From Magnolia sinica (lineage: Eukaryota; Streptophyta; Magnoliopsida; Magnoliales; Magnoliaceae): DNA of 64,000 nucleotides. Position numbers and translations under genes: made by a program. The stretch is taken from positions 23,596,001-23,660,000 of the forward strand of contig NC_080574.1 in the NCBI RefSeq assembly GCF_029962835.1, given 5' to 3'. This document shows positions 44,690-55,550 of the stretch, piece after piece (position 1 is the stretch's first letter; each line of letters opens with the position of its first letter). A model generated the notes under the pieces. That model was not told where the DNA came from and did not search any database. It worked only from the letters and a program-made list of their open reading frames with translations.

Positions 44690-45370
44690 GGCAGGGAAGG
44701 ATGTGATGAGGTTTATTATCATCTTGCTTAGGGATAACTACGAAGGAGTTCTTTGGATTCTTTATGAAGTTTCAAATCCAAGGGGGATAAAATAGAAATA
44801 ATTTCAAATAAATTCGATAATAAATTAATTGATGATAAAAAATGATATTACAATCCATTAAATGATGAACTCAAACCTGAGATGGAGTTTTAGACTCAAA
44901 TTCCTAAAAAATTCGTGAGTTACTATAAATAGTAAGCTTATTATTTATAGAAGATCATGATTCTTAAAGACTTCGTGGTTTTCAGGCCAATAATATTAAG
45001 TGTCTAAAACTCCAACTCAAACTCCCTAAAAATATGGCTTACCATAAATAGTAAGCTTATTATTTATAGAAGATCATGATTCTTACTAGACTTCATGGTT
45101 TTCGGGCCAATAATATTGAAGTGTCCAATTTGCCCCAACATGTTATTCTTCTAATTTTTTAAAGCCATTTTCATAATGGCATAACTCATGCAACTCAAAG
45201 GATCAAAAGTTATGGTCAAATTAAAACTTACTATTTATAGTAAAATTGGAAATAAAAAGGACTTTCCACCATCGATCTTAAGGAATCTTGCAAATCTGGT
45301 GTGGGCAATCTGGCATAGCGGGGTTGGTTAACTCATTTTGATATGCGAGATATAACTATTTTAAGGTTAT
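44690..45370 (+). repeat. dispersed repeat, copy 2 (pairs with 2745-3455), with internal tandem duplication
   Basis: The unit around 'agtaagcttattatttatagaagatcatgattctta' occurs at 44931 and again at 45050, a 119-bp tandem duplication not present in copy 1. Confidence 0.6.
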
Positions 45371-45374
45371 AATG

Positions 45375-46780
45375 GCCCTCATCATTTCCCCTCCGGTGTC
45401 CGTGTGCTGCTCCACATCACCATTTATCAAAGAGATGAGTCACTTTTAGTCCCCTCAATTAGGGCATGGTGATCCCTCAGCTGTCTTTACCATTTTCGAG
45501 ATCCAAGCCATTCATCAGGTGGGCCCCACCATCTCTGTCGTCGGGCCTGATATCAGGATAGTGGTCTAATCATCAGGTAGGCACCCTCGTCCATCAAACT
45601 GTTCTCTGTTGGACAATTTTTTAATCGGCAGTAATTTTTTTTGTTACCATACACCTGACCGGACAGGTCTGATTTTCGGGACAGAGAACATGTGACGATG
45701 GGGCCCACCTCATTAATGATGCGGATCTGGCACAAACATTGGCATGTTTCTGATGGCTACACCCGACAGCAAGTATGCTAATCTGGAAAGGGTGGAGGAC
45801 ATCCAGACCGTTCAAAGTAGAAGCCATCTTCGATATGATCTGTGCAAGAATCAGGCAAGTCTAGTCATAATGTGGGACACCTGTGTATATACTAAAAAAA
45901 GACGATCCAGCAAAATTACCAACGGTCCGCATTTAATATCGATGGGTGGCCCGCATGATGAGTCGATTGGCCTGGTTTTTGCACTAGGTCAATTTCACGG
46001 TGAGGCACACATTATGCACGGCCAGATGCCCATCACACCTGTCAGGTTATCACATGTGATGCGTATAAAGTGCGCATGGAGAGCAGTGTGCCATGAGCTT
46101 GCACCGCACGTATCATTGAATGAGGACGCCCCAAGATAGACTACATACAGAATTGGACAATGCTCGGGGGCATGGGTGGGAATGACTCCTGCTAGGTTCA
46201 CGTTGGATAAGCTTAACCTAGAATGGGTGGCGGACTCATCCATAGTTAAGATGGATTTTTATTTATTTATTATTATTTTTTTTTAAAAAGAGTCAAGAAG
46301 AATCGAACATACTTAGCATAGTTTGATTGATAGACAAATCAAGTTGATTGGTCAAAATTTTGTCAAAAATTTTAGATGATTTGTTGTCTGGTTTTTGTAA
46401 GTTTAGACTTAACACATCTTGTCGATGGGTTAAAATTCAGTTTCACAAGTTGACAAATCAGGTCAGCACATCGAAAATCACATAAATTTTTATTTAAGTA
46501 TCTGGACACTTTTTAGCTGTTTCGATTGGTTGACCGGCAGTAGAAATTTACATATTTTTTTGAATTTATTTCCTTATTTGATTGGAACTCTTTGATTACG
46601 TATTTGTGGTTTGCTTATAATTATTTAAAGGGTGTTAAACTCATTTTTATTCATTAATTTATTTGATAAATCAATTATTCTAAAGTTTTCTTCTTTCTTA
46701 TTGAGATTTTTTCTTGTGGATTCAAGAGAGTCTTATGGATTCAAGGTAGTTATTGGTTGAGGAAGACAGTGATTGACCTC
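45375..46780. other. unassigned DNA
   Basis: A few GGGCCC MITE scraps ('gtgggccccaccatctctg' 45518). 46260-46780 is AT-rich and may be the LTR of the decayed gypsy gag that follows. The 131-codon frame 45744-46139 has no recognisable domain. Confidence 0.4.
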
Positions 46781-46789
46781 ATCATGTCC

Positions 46790-47700
46790 TTCCCTGCGTA
46801 AGTGGTATTAAACCGAGGACTCTTCTCAGACCGATAGCAGCTAATAAAGGAATGGACCAAAATCATGTGGACGATGATCCCAACATTCATTATATATCGG
46901 AAAGAATTGAAGCTTTCCACCGGGAGAGTAAGTTGACCATATAAAGACTGTAGGCAACCCTCGATCGTCTTGTGGATACACTAATTCCGTCCGGACCTCA
47001 AGGCGATGCTCAGCCGCCTGTGATTGTTGTACGATACAAGCCTGATTTTTGTAAAGCATTTTCGAAGGTGAATCGTAGGGCTACCCTAGATATGTCGAGC
47101 TCTAGCAATGAGAACGTCACTGGCGTTGTTGCCTGATGACTTGTTCATGGAGATGATCGACTAGATCGCACTTAAAAAGACTATCGAGATAAGGTCGAAC
47201 TTCTCAATTTTAATGGCTTATTATGTATTGAAGATTTCCTCGACAAGTTAGCTGAGGTAGAGCAGTATTTTGATTACTTGGACATCCTAGAACATAAGAA
47301 AGTGAAGTTAGTTGTGTTCAAACTGAAATCCAGTACTTCTACATGGTGGGAGGAATTACAATTCTCATGTGCTTGATAGAATAAATCACCCATCCGATCA
47401 TGGTGGCAAATGAGACGTATTCTTCAATTACGATTCCTCCCCTATGATTACGAACATGTATTGTTCTAGCAATACCAAAATTGCCGGTAGGAAAATTGGA
47501 CCGTCACCGATTGCACTAAAAAATTCTTACGGTTGGCAACACAAAATATGATTTGTTGAAGACCGAATCACAGAAGGTAGCACGGTTCATAGGTGGTTAA
47601 TGACCGACAATTCAGGCTTGAGTTCAGATGCACCTCGTCGGCACCATGGATGAAGCAGTTTAGTTGGTAGGTGGAGTGGAAACGTAACTTGCAAGGGTCT
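46790..47700 (+). mobile_element. decayed Ty3/gypsy primer site and gag
   Basis: 46803-46818 'tggtattaaaccgagg' resembles a Met-tRNA primer site (TGGTATCAGAGC) after decay. Downstream, broken gag can be read: FNGLLCIEDFLDKLAEVEQYFDYL and VKLVVFKLKSSTSTWWEELQ (about 47210-47370), then RSWWQMRRILQLRFLPYDYE. Stops interrupt it. No pol follows. Confidence 0.65.
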
Positions 47701-49000
47701 TCATTCGGTTTTATTCTTTGACTCTGCCCCCATGACCGGTCCCACGTAGGATGCAGCACCAGCCAAGCGAAATGAATAAGTAGGAGGGCGTCCACAACCT
47801 CTTACAACTGCAAACCGTAACACAAAGAGCGGTCCATCTAGAATGTACCTCGAAGAACAACAACCATAGCTATCAGCCCGAGCAGGATCCCAAACCTCTA
47901 TGGTCAATATGGATATGGGACCATAAATTCCCTTATTATTGTTTGTTTTACATATCATATTCCAAGGGAAATGTTAAAAGGTTAATGATCAAAAGGTGAG
48001 AGTTGTATCTCATAATCGTGAAATTTTACATTTAAGTATTGAATATGTTTTTTAAGAAATTGTTTTGTAGAGTTTTTAGAAAAAACTAGGAAAATGAAAT
48101 TGATTTTCCCATCTTTTCTTGTTAAACAGAGGCAATTGTTGCATCAGAAATTCTTTAAAAAAAAATGTTGCATCAATGGAATTTGTATTCATTTCCATGA
48201 TATTTCAGGGTTTTCTCTTCAAACAAATAGGCCTTAATGGAAATCTGAATATTGACAAATCTTGTGGTTCATCACTATAAGTAGATCTCTCATGTTGACT
48301 GCCTTCCTTTATTTGATTGTTGAGAAGTAGTTTCTTCTTATATGCTAAAGTAAATAAGATTTATAGATGAAGTTGAATGTTTACAATAGAGTCTCGAAAT
48401 GATACAGATATTATGTAAACCCATGACCTGAGGAAGAAAAGGGATTGGCGAAAAACGAAGGGGAAACGGCCATCTCTTTCCCTTTCTTTCGGAATGAGTT
48501 TAGATCGTTTGCATCTATCAAACTGGCATCTGATTAAAAAACTTAAGTGGTCGAACACACCATAGAGAAAGTAATGTACGATAATCATCCCCAAATTCTA
48601 TATATTCTGTGGGTCACTTGAGTTTTGAATGGCTTGATTTGGTGTGTCTCTCAAACCCCTTGAATGGGCTGGTTGACACTGTACACTATATGGTGGACCC
48701 GACATTACAGATGAACGTTTCTACGATGAGCATTACTTATCCAGTGTCTCTTGTTGCTCCATCCAGTGTATCTCATATGAATATATATCTAGCAAACATG
48801 GATGTTAGGAGAAAAGAGGAAAAGTTTGGAGAGAAGTTGAGAGAGAAGAGGAAAAGTTGGGAGATCAATAATTGAAACACCTCTTTCTATTATTATTATT
48901 ATTATTTTAATTCTTTATTCTTTAAAAAAATTAAAGAATTTTTTTTTTAAAAATCCTTTATTCTTTATTCTTTTTTATAATGATTATATTTTTTGTTCCT
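47700..49000. other. unassigned AT-rich DNA
   Basis: I see no gene or structured repeat; poly-A/T runs only. Confidence 0.5.
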
Positions 49001-49110
49001 AGGTCCTTACTCTTGCTTCGGTGGTAGACTCTAAGGAGTTTTAACACTGGGTCAAGGGTTCGAGTACCCAGGTGGTGAAGTGTGTGAGGTGTGTGTGCGT
49101 GCATTAAAAA
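49001..49110 (+). mobile_element. tRNA-like SINE, copy 2
   Basis: Box A-like 'tggtagactct' (49022-49032) and a good box B 'gggttcgagtaccc' (49056-49069), followed by an A run at 49105-49113. These are the two internal promoter elements of RNA polymerase III. Copy 1 is at 42931-43028. Confidence 0.75.
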
Positions 49111-49116
49111 AAAGGT

Positions 49117-49118
<2 letters not shown>

Positions 49119-49172
<54 letters not shown>
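49119..49172. repeat. (TA)n microsatellite after the SINE tail
   Basis: About 27 TA units directly after the A-rich SINE tail. Confidence 0.95.
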
Positions 49173-49175
<3 letters not shown>

Positions 49176-49484
49176 TTTTCTCTCCATTTTGATTGAGCTG
49201 CAATGTTTGGATGACATGTACTAATAAAAATGAAACAAATGAATACTCACTGTACACCTTATTTTGCTGCAAACAAATGATTCAAACTCGAATTTAAAAG
49301 CATGAGTGCGGCACTTTATCTACTTGCCGAAGAAAGATAAAGGTAGTGAAAGACGAGGGAAACGAGCCTTTCCAAAAGAGAAAATCACGGGGTAAACCGA
49401 CAAAATAGCCTAGAGATGATGTCTGACTGTCTCCACAGGCACCTTGACATGTGGCGCGAGTACAAACCGGTAGTTGTGAAGGAC

Positions 49485-49730
49485 AATCCAGTGGGCCCAA
49501 CGATGATTACCCTTTGGGTGCAAAAATCAGGCGGATCCGGCTCATTTTTACCCTTGCCCGGTAAGGTTTCAACGGTAAGAATTTCTTTCCCAAATTTCCC
49601 TCTCGTGTGGCCTAGTTAGTCTTGGATCAAGCTCATTTTTTGGCCGTATGTCCTAAAATGAGCTGTTAAAATGGATGGACGGGTGGATTTCTCACAAACA
49701 TCACGGTGGACCGCACCTAGCTTACTAACG
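49485..49730. repeat. GGGCCC-type MITE, shortened
   Basis: Left 'cagtgggcccaacgatgatta' and right 'ctcacaaacatcacggtgg' are inverted. Confidence 0.5.
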
Positions 49731-49773
49731 CAACACGTTGGTCAAAATCGATAATATAAAAACAGGTCCGAGC

Positions 49774-50248
49774 TGTTAAATGTCATCACCACCTCTCTTG
49801 AATATTCCGGAGTCCTTTCGGACATTTTCGAAAAATTCTAAAATTCTTTAGAATCTTCTGGAAACTTCTAGAGTTTGATAGAGTTTTCTTGACTCTTCCA
49901 GAATATTCTGGACTATGCTAGAACCTTCCAGATTCTCTTAGAATGTTCTGGAATATAATAGAACCTTATAGGATATTTGAAAGCTTCTAGAACTCTTTAG
50001 AGTTGTGTTGATTCTAGAATCTTCCATATCCCTTTATAAATATGGGAAGAGTCTCATTATATATATACATAAACAACAAAGAGTGAAAGCAAGGTGTCCA
50101 AGTATTAAGAGTTCAAAAGAGTTTTTCCTTGTGTGTGAGAGTTGTCATTTAAGAGTGATAGTTTGTGAGTGTTGTAAAGTGTACCCTTGTTGTGTACAAG
50201 TATTTGTAATAAATAAAATTACATTTACTTATCGTGTTCAACTCTTCA
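49774..50248 (+). repeat. 5' LTR of the copia element
   Basis: TGTTAAATGTC ... CTCTTCA, 475 bp. TATAAATA at 50035-50042 is the likely promoter. Upstream lie many GAA/TTC pentamers. Confidence 0.92.
49800..49960 (+). promoter_or_regulatory. heat-shock-element arrays in the 5' LTR
   Basis: In exact 5-bp register: GAAtcTTCtgGAAacTTCtaGAG at 49851-49873 and TTCcaGAAtaTTCtgGA at 49896-49912. Weaker units lie at 49800-49812 and 49941-49953. Alternating nGAAn/nTTCn units are the binding sites of heat-shock factors. They lie about 80-240 bp before the TATA box. Confidence 0.65.
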
Positions 50249-50251
50249 ATT

Positions 50252-50263
50252 TGGTATCAGAGC
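50252..50263 (+). promoter_or_regulatory. primer-binding site (initiator tRNA-Met)
   Basis: TGGTATCAGAGC three bases after the LTR, the standard copia primer site. Confidence 0.9.
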
Positions 50264-50368
50264 GAGGTTTGGTCGGGATCCGTTTTCTAAGGTGATCGTG
50301 CACAGTTTGAAGACTATAAAATTTATTGGCTTACTTAGTAAAGGGAGTGATAATCACACCAAGCCACG

Positions 50369-51244
50369 ATGGCGGATCTTGTGAACACAACGAGCGGAGT
50401 TACGAGACTTAACAACTACAACTATTAAAGTAGGAGGATTCGGATTAAGTCCGACCTTGAAGGGCAAGACTTGTGGGAGGTTGTTAATGGGAATGAGATT
50501 ACCCCACCTCCTAAAGAAAATGTTGAAGCACTCCGAAAGTGGAAGATTAAGCCCGGGAAGGCAATGTACGTGCTCAAGTCAACCATTGAGGATTAGTTGC
50601 TTGGGCGAATCAAGAATAACGACACACCCAAGATGGCATGAGACACCTTCAATGATGCTCGATTTCAATATTTGGAGAATGAGGTAATGTCCACCACCCA
50701 AGGAGATAAGTCTATAAGTGAATACTTTACAAGAGTAAAGGATTTATGTCAAGAAAATTCAGAATTGGATCTTAAAGCAAATATTCATGAGGAAAGAATG
50801 AGGAGGATCATTATACACGAGTTGAAGCCCGAGTATAATGCTTTTATCACGGCAATACGAGGTTGGCCTACTCAACCTACTCTCATAGAGTTGGAGAATT
50901 TGTTGGCCATTCAAGAAAGTTTATGTAAACAAATGGCTGGAGTGTCGATAAATAAGGAAGAGGAAACACTTTACTGCAATAATAAAAAAGGCGGATATCG
51001 ACAGCAGAACTTTGGAAAGTCCAAGAAGAGAGAAGAGCAAGGAAGAAGTCCTCGGACAAAGGGAGTTCAATCCGAAAACAACACAAATAAACGGCAATCT
51101 TCCGTATCTCAAAGGTATGATATAAAATGTTTCAATTACGGCAATAAAGGTCACTTTGCAAAAAATTGTTGGTTCAAGAAAAAATCAGTCAAAGGTAACT
51201 TGGTGACTTTTAGAAATCACCAAGAAGACAGTGAAGATAACTAG
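50369..51244 (+). pseudogene. copia gag, broken
   Basis: ATG at 50369 (MADLVNTT) is followed by a TAA after 19 codons; the frame continues after shifts and a TAG. The open part 50672-51244 holds the UBN2/copia-type gag helices (YFTRVKDLCQENSEL, HELKPEYNAFITAIRGW) and a zinc knuckle at 51128-51169. The knuckle reads CFNYGNKGHFAKNC: its second Cys is Tyr (TGC to TAC), which should abolish zinc binding. Confidence 0.85.
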
Positions 51245-51900
51245 GTCTTTCAGGCATCCTTAGCAGTGTCTGAATCCATCAAAGGAAATTATTCAGAGAA
51301 GGAGATAGATTTTGATGAACCACTCAAGCAGTCTAACACAGTCACTGACGAAGTAGCTGCTTCCTCAATAGTGACAGAGACGGGTGAAATAGCCCTTGCC
51401 GCAATTTCCAATCAAGTAGCTATCGACTATAGTGATGATTGGATCGTTGATTCAGGGTGCTACACATCGAGGAATGTTGTCTTTGATGAAGCCTTATCAT
51501 GGTGGTCGCCACTGAAGGAGGAGCTGCCAAACTCTCAAGACTTAGAAGATGAACTGTATGAGAAGATGGGGGAGACAAGGGAATGAGAAGAATCTCTCAG
51601 TTCAACTAAGGAGTTGACACCTACAGCAGGAGATGGTGAGCAAGTGCCTAATCTGTCTGAAACACCAGATAAATTGATGAGTCCATGGCAAACTGGAGTA
51701 CATTAAAGTAGTCCAGAAGAGCTTCGCCCGAGTCAACAGGAGGTTGCAGTAGATAACCCGCCACTTAGGAGGTCGACTAGACAGAGAAAGCCTAACCCAA
51801 GATACGTGGATGCTGCCTTAGCAAAAGAAGAGACCATGAAAGAGCTAATGACATTTGAAGAAGCATCCCGAAATATACAATAACAGAAGGCGATAGAAGA
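51245..51900 (+). pseudogene. copia protease start fused to post-integrase linker
   Basis: WIVDSGC (about 51440-51460), the protease active-site Asp-Ser-Gly, is followed almost at once by NVVFDEALSWW, which in related polyproteins comes after the integrase. The intervening protease remainder, gag-pre-integrase and integrase core are therefore deleted at about 51465-51475. The linker ends with LRRSTRQRKPNPRY. Confidence 0.75.
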
Positions 51901-51913
51901 AAAGATTAAGGCA

Positions 51914-53352
51914 TTGAACCAAAATCAGACTTGGGAACTAGTTCTAAAACCCAAGGATGTGAAGCCGATATCATGCAAATGGGTGTACAAAGTCAAGACT
52001 CGCCCCGATGGATCAATAGAAAGGTATAAAGCTCAACTAGTGGCTAGAGGATTCTCTCAAGAAAATGGGTTGGACTATGATGAGACTTTTAGCCCAGTAG
52101 TAAAAATTACAACGGTGCGAGTACTACTAGCACTTGCAGCGAGCAAATCTTGGAAGCTGTGGCAGATGGATGTGAAGAATGCCTTTCTACATGGAGCAGC
52201 CAAGTGGTTTCCAGAGTAAAAGGCATTAGGATTACATCTGCAAACTAAAGAAGACCTTGTATGGGTTTAAACAAGCACCGAGGGCATAGTACAACAAGAT
52301 AGGGGAATTCCTAATGCAAAGCAGGTTCTCGGTGGCACCTGCGGACTCTAATCTCTTTGTAAAATTCCAGGAAGGTAAACTAACAATAGTGCTAGTGTAC
52401 GTGGATGACTTGATCATCACTGGAGATGATGATGGTGAGATTGAAAGGACAAGAGAGAACTTGTCCGTGCGATTCCAAATGAAGGAACTTGGAGAACTGA
52501 AGCATTTTCTTGGGCTGGAGATTGACCGAAGCAACGAAGGCATATTCCTCTGTTAGCAGAAGTATGCCAAAGACCTAATAAAGAAATATGGGATGTTCGA
52601 ATGCAAGCCAATTGCCACACCTATGGAGGCTAATGCCGGGCTATGTTCGGAAGAAGGAAAAGACTTAGAAGATGCAACTATGTACCGACAAATAGTTGGT
52701 AGTCTAATCTACCTTACATTATCGCGACCAGATATAGCTTACGCAGTTGGTGTGGTTAGCCGGTTCATGCAAACACCAAAGAAGCCGCATCTTGAAGCAG
52801 TACGTCGAATATTGAGGTATGTGAAGGGTACAATAGACCTTGGTCTATTGTACAAGAAAGGTGGAGCATGCAAGATAGTTGGGTACTGCGATGCTGACTA
52901 TGGTGGTGATCATGACACACGACGATCAAGTACTGGATACGTATTCAACCTTGGCTCAGGAGCAATCTCTTAGTGTAGCAAGAGACAACCTACAATATCT
53001 GTATCAACGATGGAGGCCGAATACAGAGCAATGGCAATGGCAGCACAAGAAAGCACATGGCTTATGCCGTTAACGAGGGATCTTCATCAACCAGATGATT
53101 ATCCAATGATATTGCACTACGACAATCAATCATCAATCTGCTTGGCTGAGAATCCAATGTTTCATGCTAGGACCAAGCATGTGGAGGTACACTATCACTT
53201 TGTGAGAGAGAAGGTACTTCAATGAGAAATCGAGATGAGTCATGTGAAGACCGACAACCAAGTTGCAGACATACTCACGAAAAGACTTAGCAATGTTAAA
53301 TTCATCGAATTTAGAAAGCAACTTGGCATGATGACCAAGGCAGCATTGTGAG
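51914..53352 (+). pseudogene. copia reverse transcriptase and RNase H, broken
   Basis: [46 protein letters not shown], a frame break near 52200, then [13 protein letters not shown] with the YVDD catalytic pair and [12 protein letters not shown]. RNase [70 protein letters not shown]. In-frame stops occur near 52555, 52972 and 53223; the first two fit single C-to-T or G-to-A changes at CAG or TGG codons. Confidence 0.9.
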
Positions 53353-53360
53353 AGTTGGTG

Positions 53361-53371
53361 CCGAGGGGGAG
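53361..53371 (+). promoter_or_regulatory. polypurine tract of the copia element
   Basis: 'gaggggga' immediately before the 3' LTR. Confidence 0.75.
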
Positions 53372-53867
53372 TGTTAAATTTCATCACCACCTCTCTTGAA
53401 TATTCCGGAGTCTTCCGGAAACTTCCGGACATTTTCGAAAAATTCTAGAATTTTCTAGAATCTTCCCAAAACTTCTAAAGTTTGATAGAGTTTTCCTGAC
53501 TATGCTAGAACCTTCCGGACTATACTAGAACCTTTCGGATTCTCTTAGAATGTTCCGGAATATAATTGAACCTTATAAAATATTTGGAAGCTTCTAGAAC
53601 TCTTTAGAGTTGTATTGATTTTATAATCTTCCATGACCCTCTATAAATATATGAAGTGTCTCATTATGTACGCATATAAACAACAAAGAATGAGTTCAAG
53701 AGTGAAAGAAATGTGTCCAAGTATTAAGAGTTCAAAAGAGTTTTTCCTTGTGTGTGAGAGTTGTCATTTAAGAGTGATAGTTTGTGAGTGTTGTAAAGTG
53801 TACCCTTGTTGTGTACAAGTATTTGTAATAAATAAAATTACATTTACTTGTCGTGTTCAACTCTTCA
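53372..53867 (+). repeat. 3' LTR of the copia element
   Basis: TGTTAAATTTC ... CTCTTCA, 496 bp, with TATAAATA at 53642-53649. Differs from the 5' LTR by several indels (for example 10-15 bp in the GAA/TTC region). Confidence 0.92.
53398..53475 (+). promoter_or_regulatory. heat-shock-element array in the 3' LTR
   Basis: Two runs in perfect 5-bp register. 53398-53430: GAA, TTC, GAg, TTC, GAA, TTC, GAc. 53443-53465: TTC, GAA, TTC, GAA, TTC, all exact. A further TTC lies in register at 53473. This copy is better preserved than that in the 5' LTR. Confidence 0.7.
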
Positions 53868-54710
53868 TGAACAACATCCTAAACCATTCATTTTGTGGGG
53901 TGGTAATGGAATGCTATTTTTCTAACAAACCACTTTGATCATTTGATCATAAAGATCCCATCCACTGATATGAAAATGGATGGTTATGATAGAAGCCAAC
54001 TTAATTTATATGCGAAGTGGATGGTCATTGACTTGTATGCAACCAGCGGTGGATCTCTCCTGACTTCCAGGATGTCTCAATAATGGGAACCCCCACGGAT
54101 CTACTATGATTGGGCCCATGTAAGAATTCGCAACATAAGATGGTACAAAGTCTAAACTGTAGCTCGATAAAAAAAAATACGTGGGCCTTTCCGTACATGT
54201 GAGATAGGTTTCAACGATCCAGACCATTCATCCGATGGGCACCAGCATAGATGAGGAATGCCCTATAATTCTCCTAGATTTAAAGATCTTAACTGGTTCC
54301 ATCAAAGTCCCACAAACAGACACTTTACAAAATTTACAGCAACAGTCGGGACAGTGGGGTTGGTCAGCATCATTGGAAGCGTGAAATGAAAAAGAGTATC
54401 ATGTTTAACCAGTTGGACTGAAACTTACGATCCACCCAGCCAATAACTTCCAATCTTTCAAATTGCGTCCTGCATCCAGCCCATTCAATAGGTAGGGCTC
54501 ATTGTAAGGATTACCTTGTGAAAAAATCAGCTACAACCACTCATTAATTGTTCCACACTCAGTAAGTTCCCTTATCTAACCGTTCTTTTTGAAAAAAAAA
54601 AAACAAGCGTCTACGAATTAGACATTAGATTCTTCAACTAATCTAATCTGGATTCCGTGACTTATTAGTTACAGATAAAGTGCGTTCCTAATTTAGATGG
54701 TTGAACTTGA
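53868..54710. other. unassigned DNA between copia element and gene duplicate
   Basis: AT-rich, with no recognisable gene or complete repeat; an A run at about 54590. Confidence 0.5.
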
Positions 54711-54844
54711 GTTAATGTGTTACATGTGTACAATTTCGTAGTTCCTGCGTATAAACCATGATATGCTCCCAGAGTATTAAATAGCTCTTATATCAAGGGT
54801 TTATAATCTTGAGTACCAGCGTATAAGTAAAATGCCCGAGGGAG

Positions 54845-54853
54845 TATTAAATA
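54845..54853 (+). promoter_or_regulatory. TATA-like box before exon 1 of the duplicate
   Basis: 'tattaaata' about 80 bp before the ATG at 54935. A similar 'tattaaata' also occurs at 54776-54784. The intact gene has MITE sequence at this position. Confidence 0.35.
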
Positions 54854-55550
54854 ACTCTCTCCACTCTCTTGTTCTAATCCAAAGTTGATTCTGTTTTCCC
54901 AGAGAGTCTCGAGAGAAATACATTCTTGAGAGAGATGAGTTTATCTTCCGAAGACAATGACATCGTGATAATCGGTGCCGGGATCGTTGGCCTTGCTACC
55001 GCCCTTGCCCTTCACAGGTATTCACTCTCTCGCTCTCCATGTGTTTGTATATATGGGTGTAAATAAGGAAATGCTTCCATTGGTCGGCGATTTTTTTTAT
55101 GTGCATGTGTGGGGCCCACCGTAATGAGATGATGGCATCCTACCCATCCATCAGATGGCCCAAGGTCTAAAATTCAGTCTGATCCAAAACTTTGGTGGGT
55201 CATACGATAGGAAACAGTTCAGGGGACGTCCACCATTGGTTGCATATGGGACCCACCGTGATGTGCATATACCAAACCATGCATATGATACATCTGCCCC
55301 CATTTCCAAGCAATTATGAGCGTTTTACCTCAATCGTATCCTATCATGCACTTGAGTCATGGATTTACCTTAATTTTAGGCCACCCACTCCAAACGAGGG
55401 TAAGTTTGCATCCAAATTTCAAGGCAAGGGTTCTTTTAGGCCCAACCATGATGTTGATGGCATCTACTTCAACCATTGAATGCGCCCTCCTTCATTTGGG
55501 GAGAAAAATGGGGCTAATCTATGATGGACCACACCACAACGATCACAATA

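Larger units (their letters stand above)
49774..53867 (+). mobile_element. Ty1/copia LTR retrotransposon, integrase-deleted
   Basis: 4.1 kb with two LTRs (49774-50248 and 53372-53867), a Met-tRNA primer site, gag, protease motif, RT, RNase H and a polypurine tract. The internal region is only 3.1 kb, against about 4 kb in complete relatives, because the gag-pre-integrase and integrase domains are missing. Several in-frame stops and frameshifts are present. The bases flanking the LTRs (cgagc and tgaac) are not a matching duplication. Confidence 0.92.

Noticed and set aside
45744-46139. 131-codon plus-strand frame
   Set aside because: No recognisable domain, lies beside MITE scraps, and no splice or promoter context.
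50005-50295. 96-codon frame in the copia 5' LTR (repeated at 53633-53938)
   Set aside because: Lies in both LTRs downstream of the TATA box and has no known domain; treated as LTR sequence.
49769-53872. Target-site duplication for the copia element
   Set aside because: cgagc and tgaac do not match; I cannot support a duplication, so inter-element recombination or flank change is possible.
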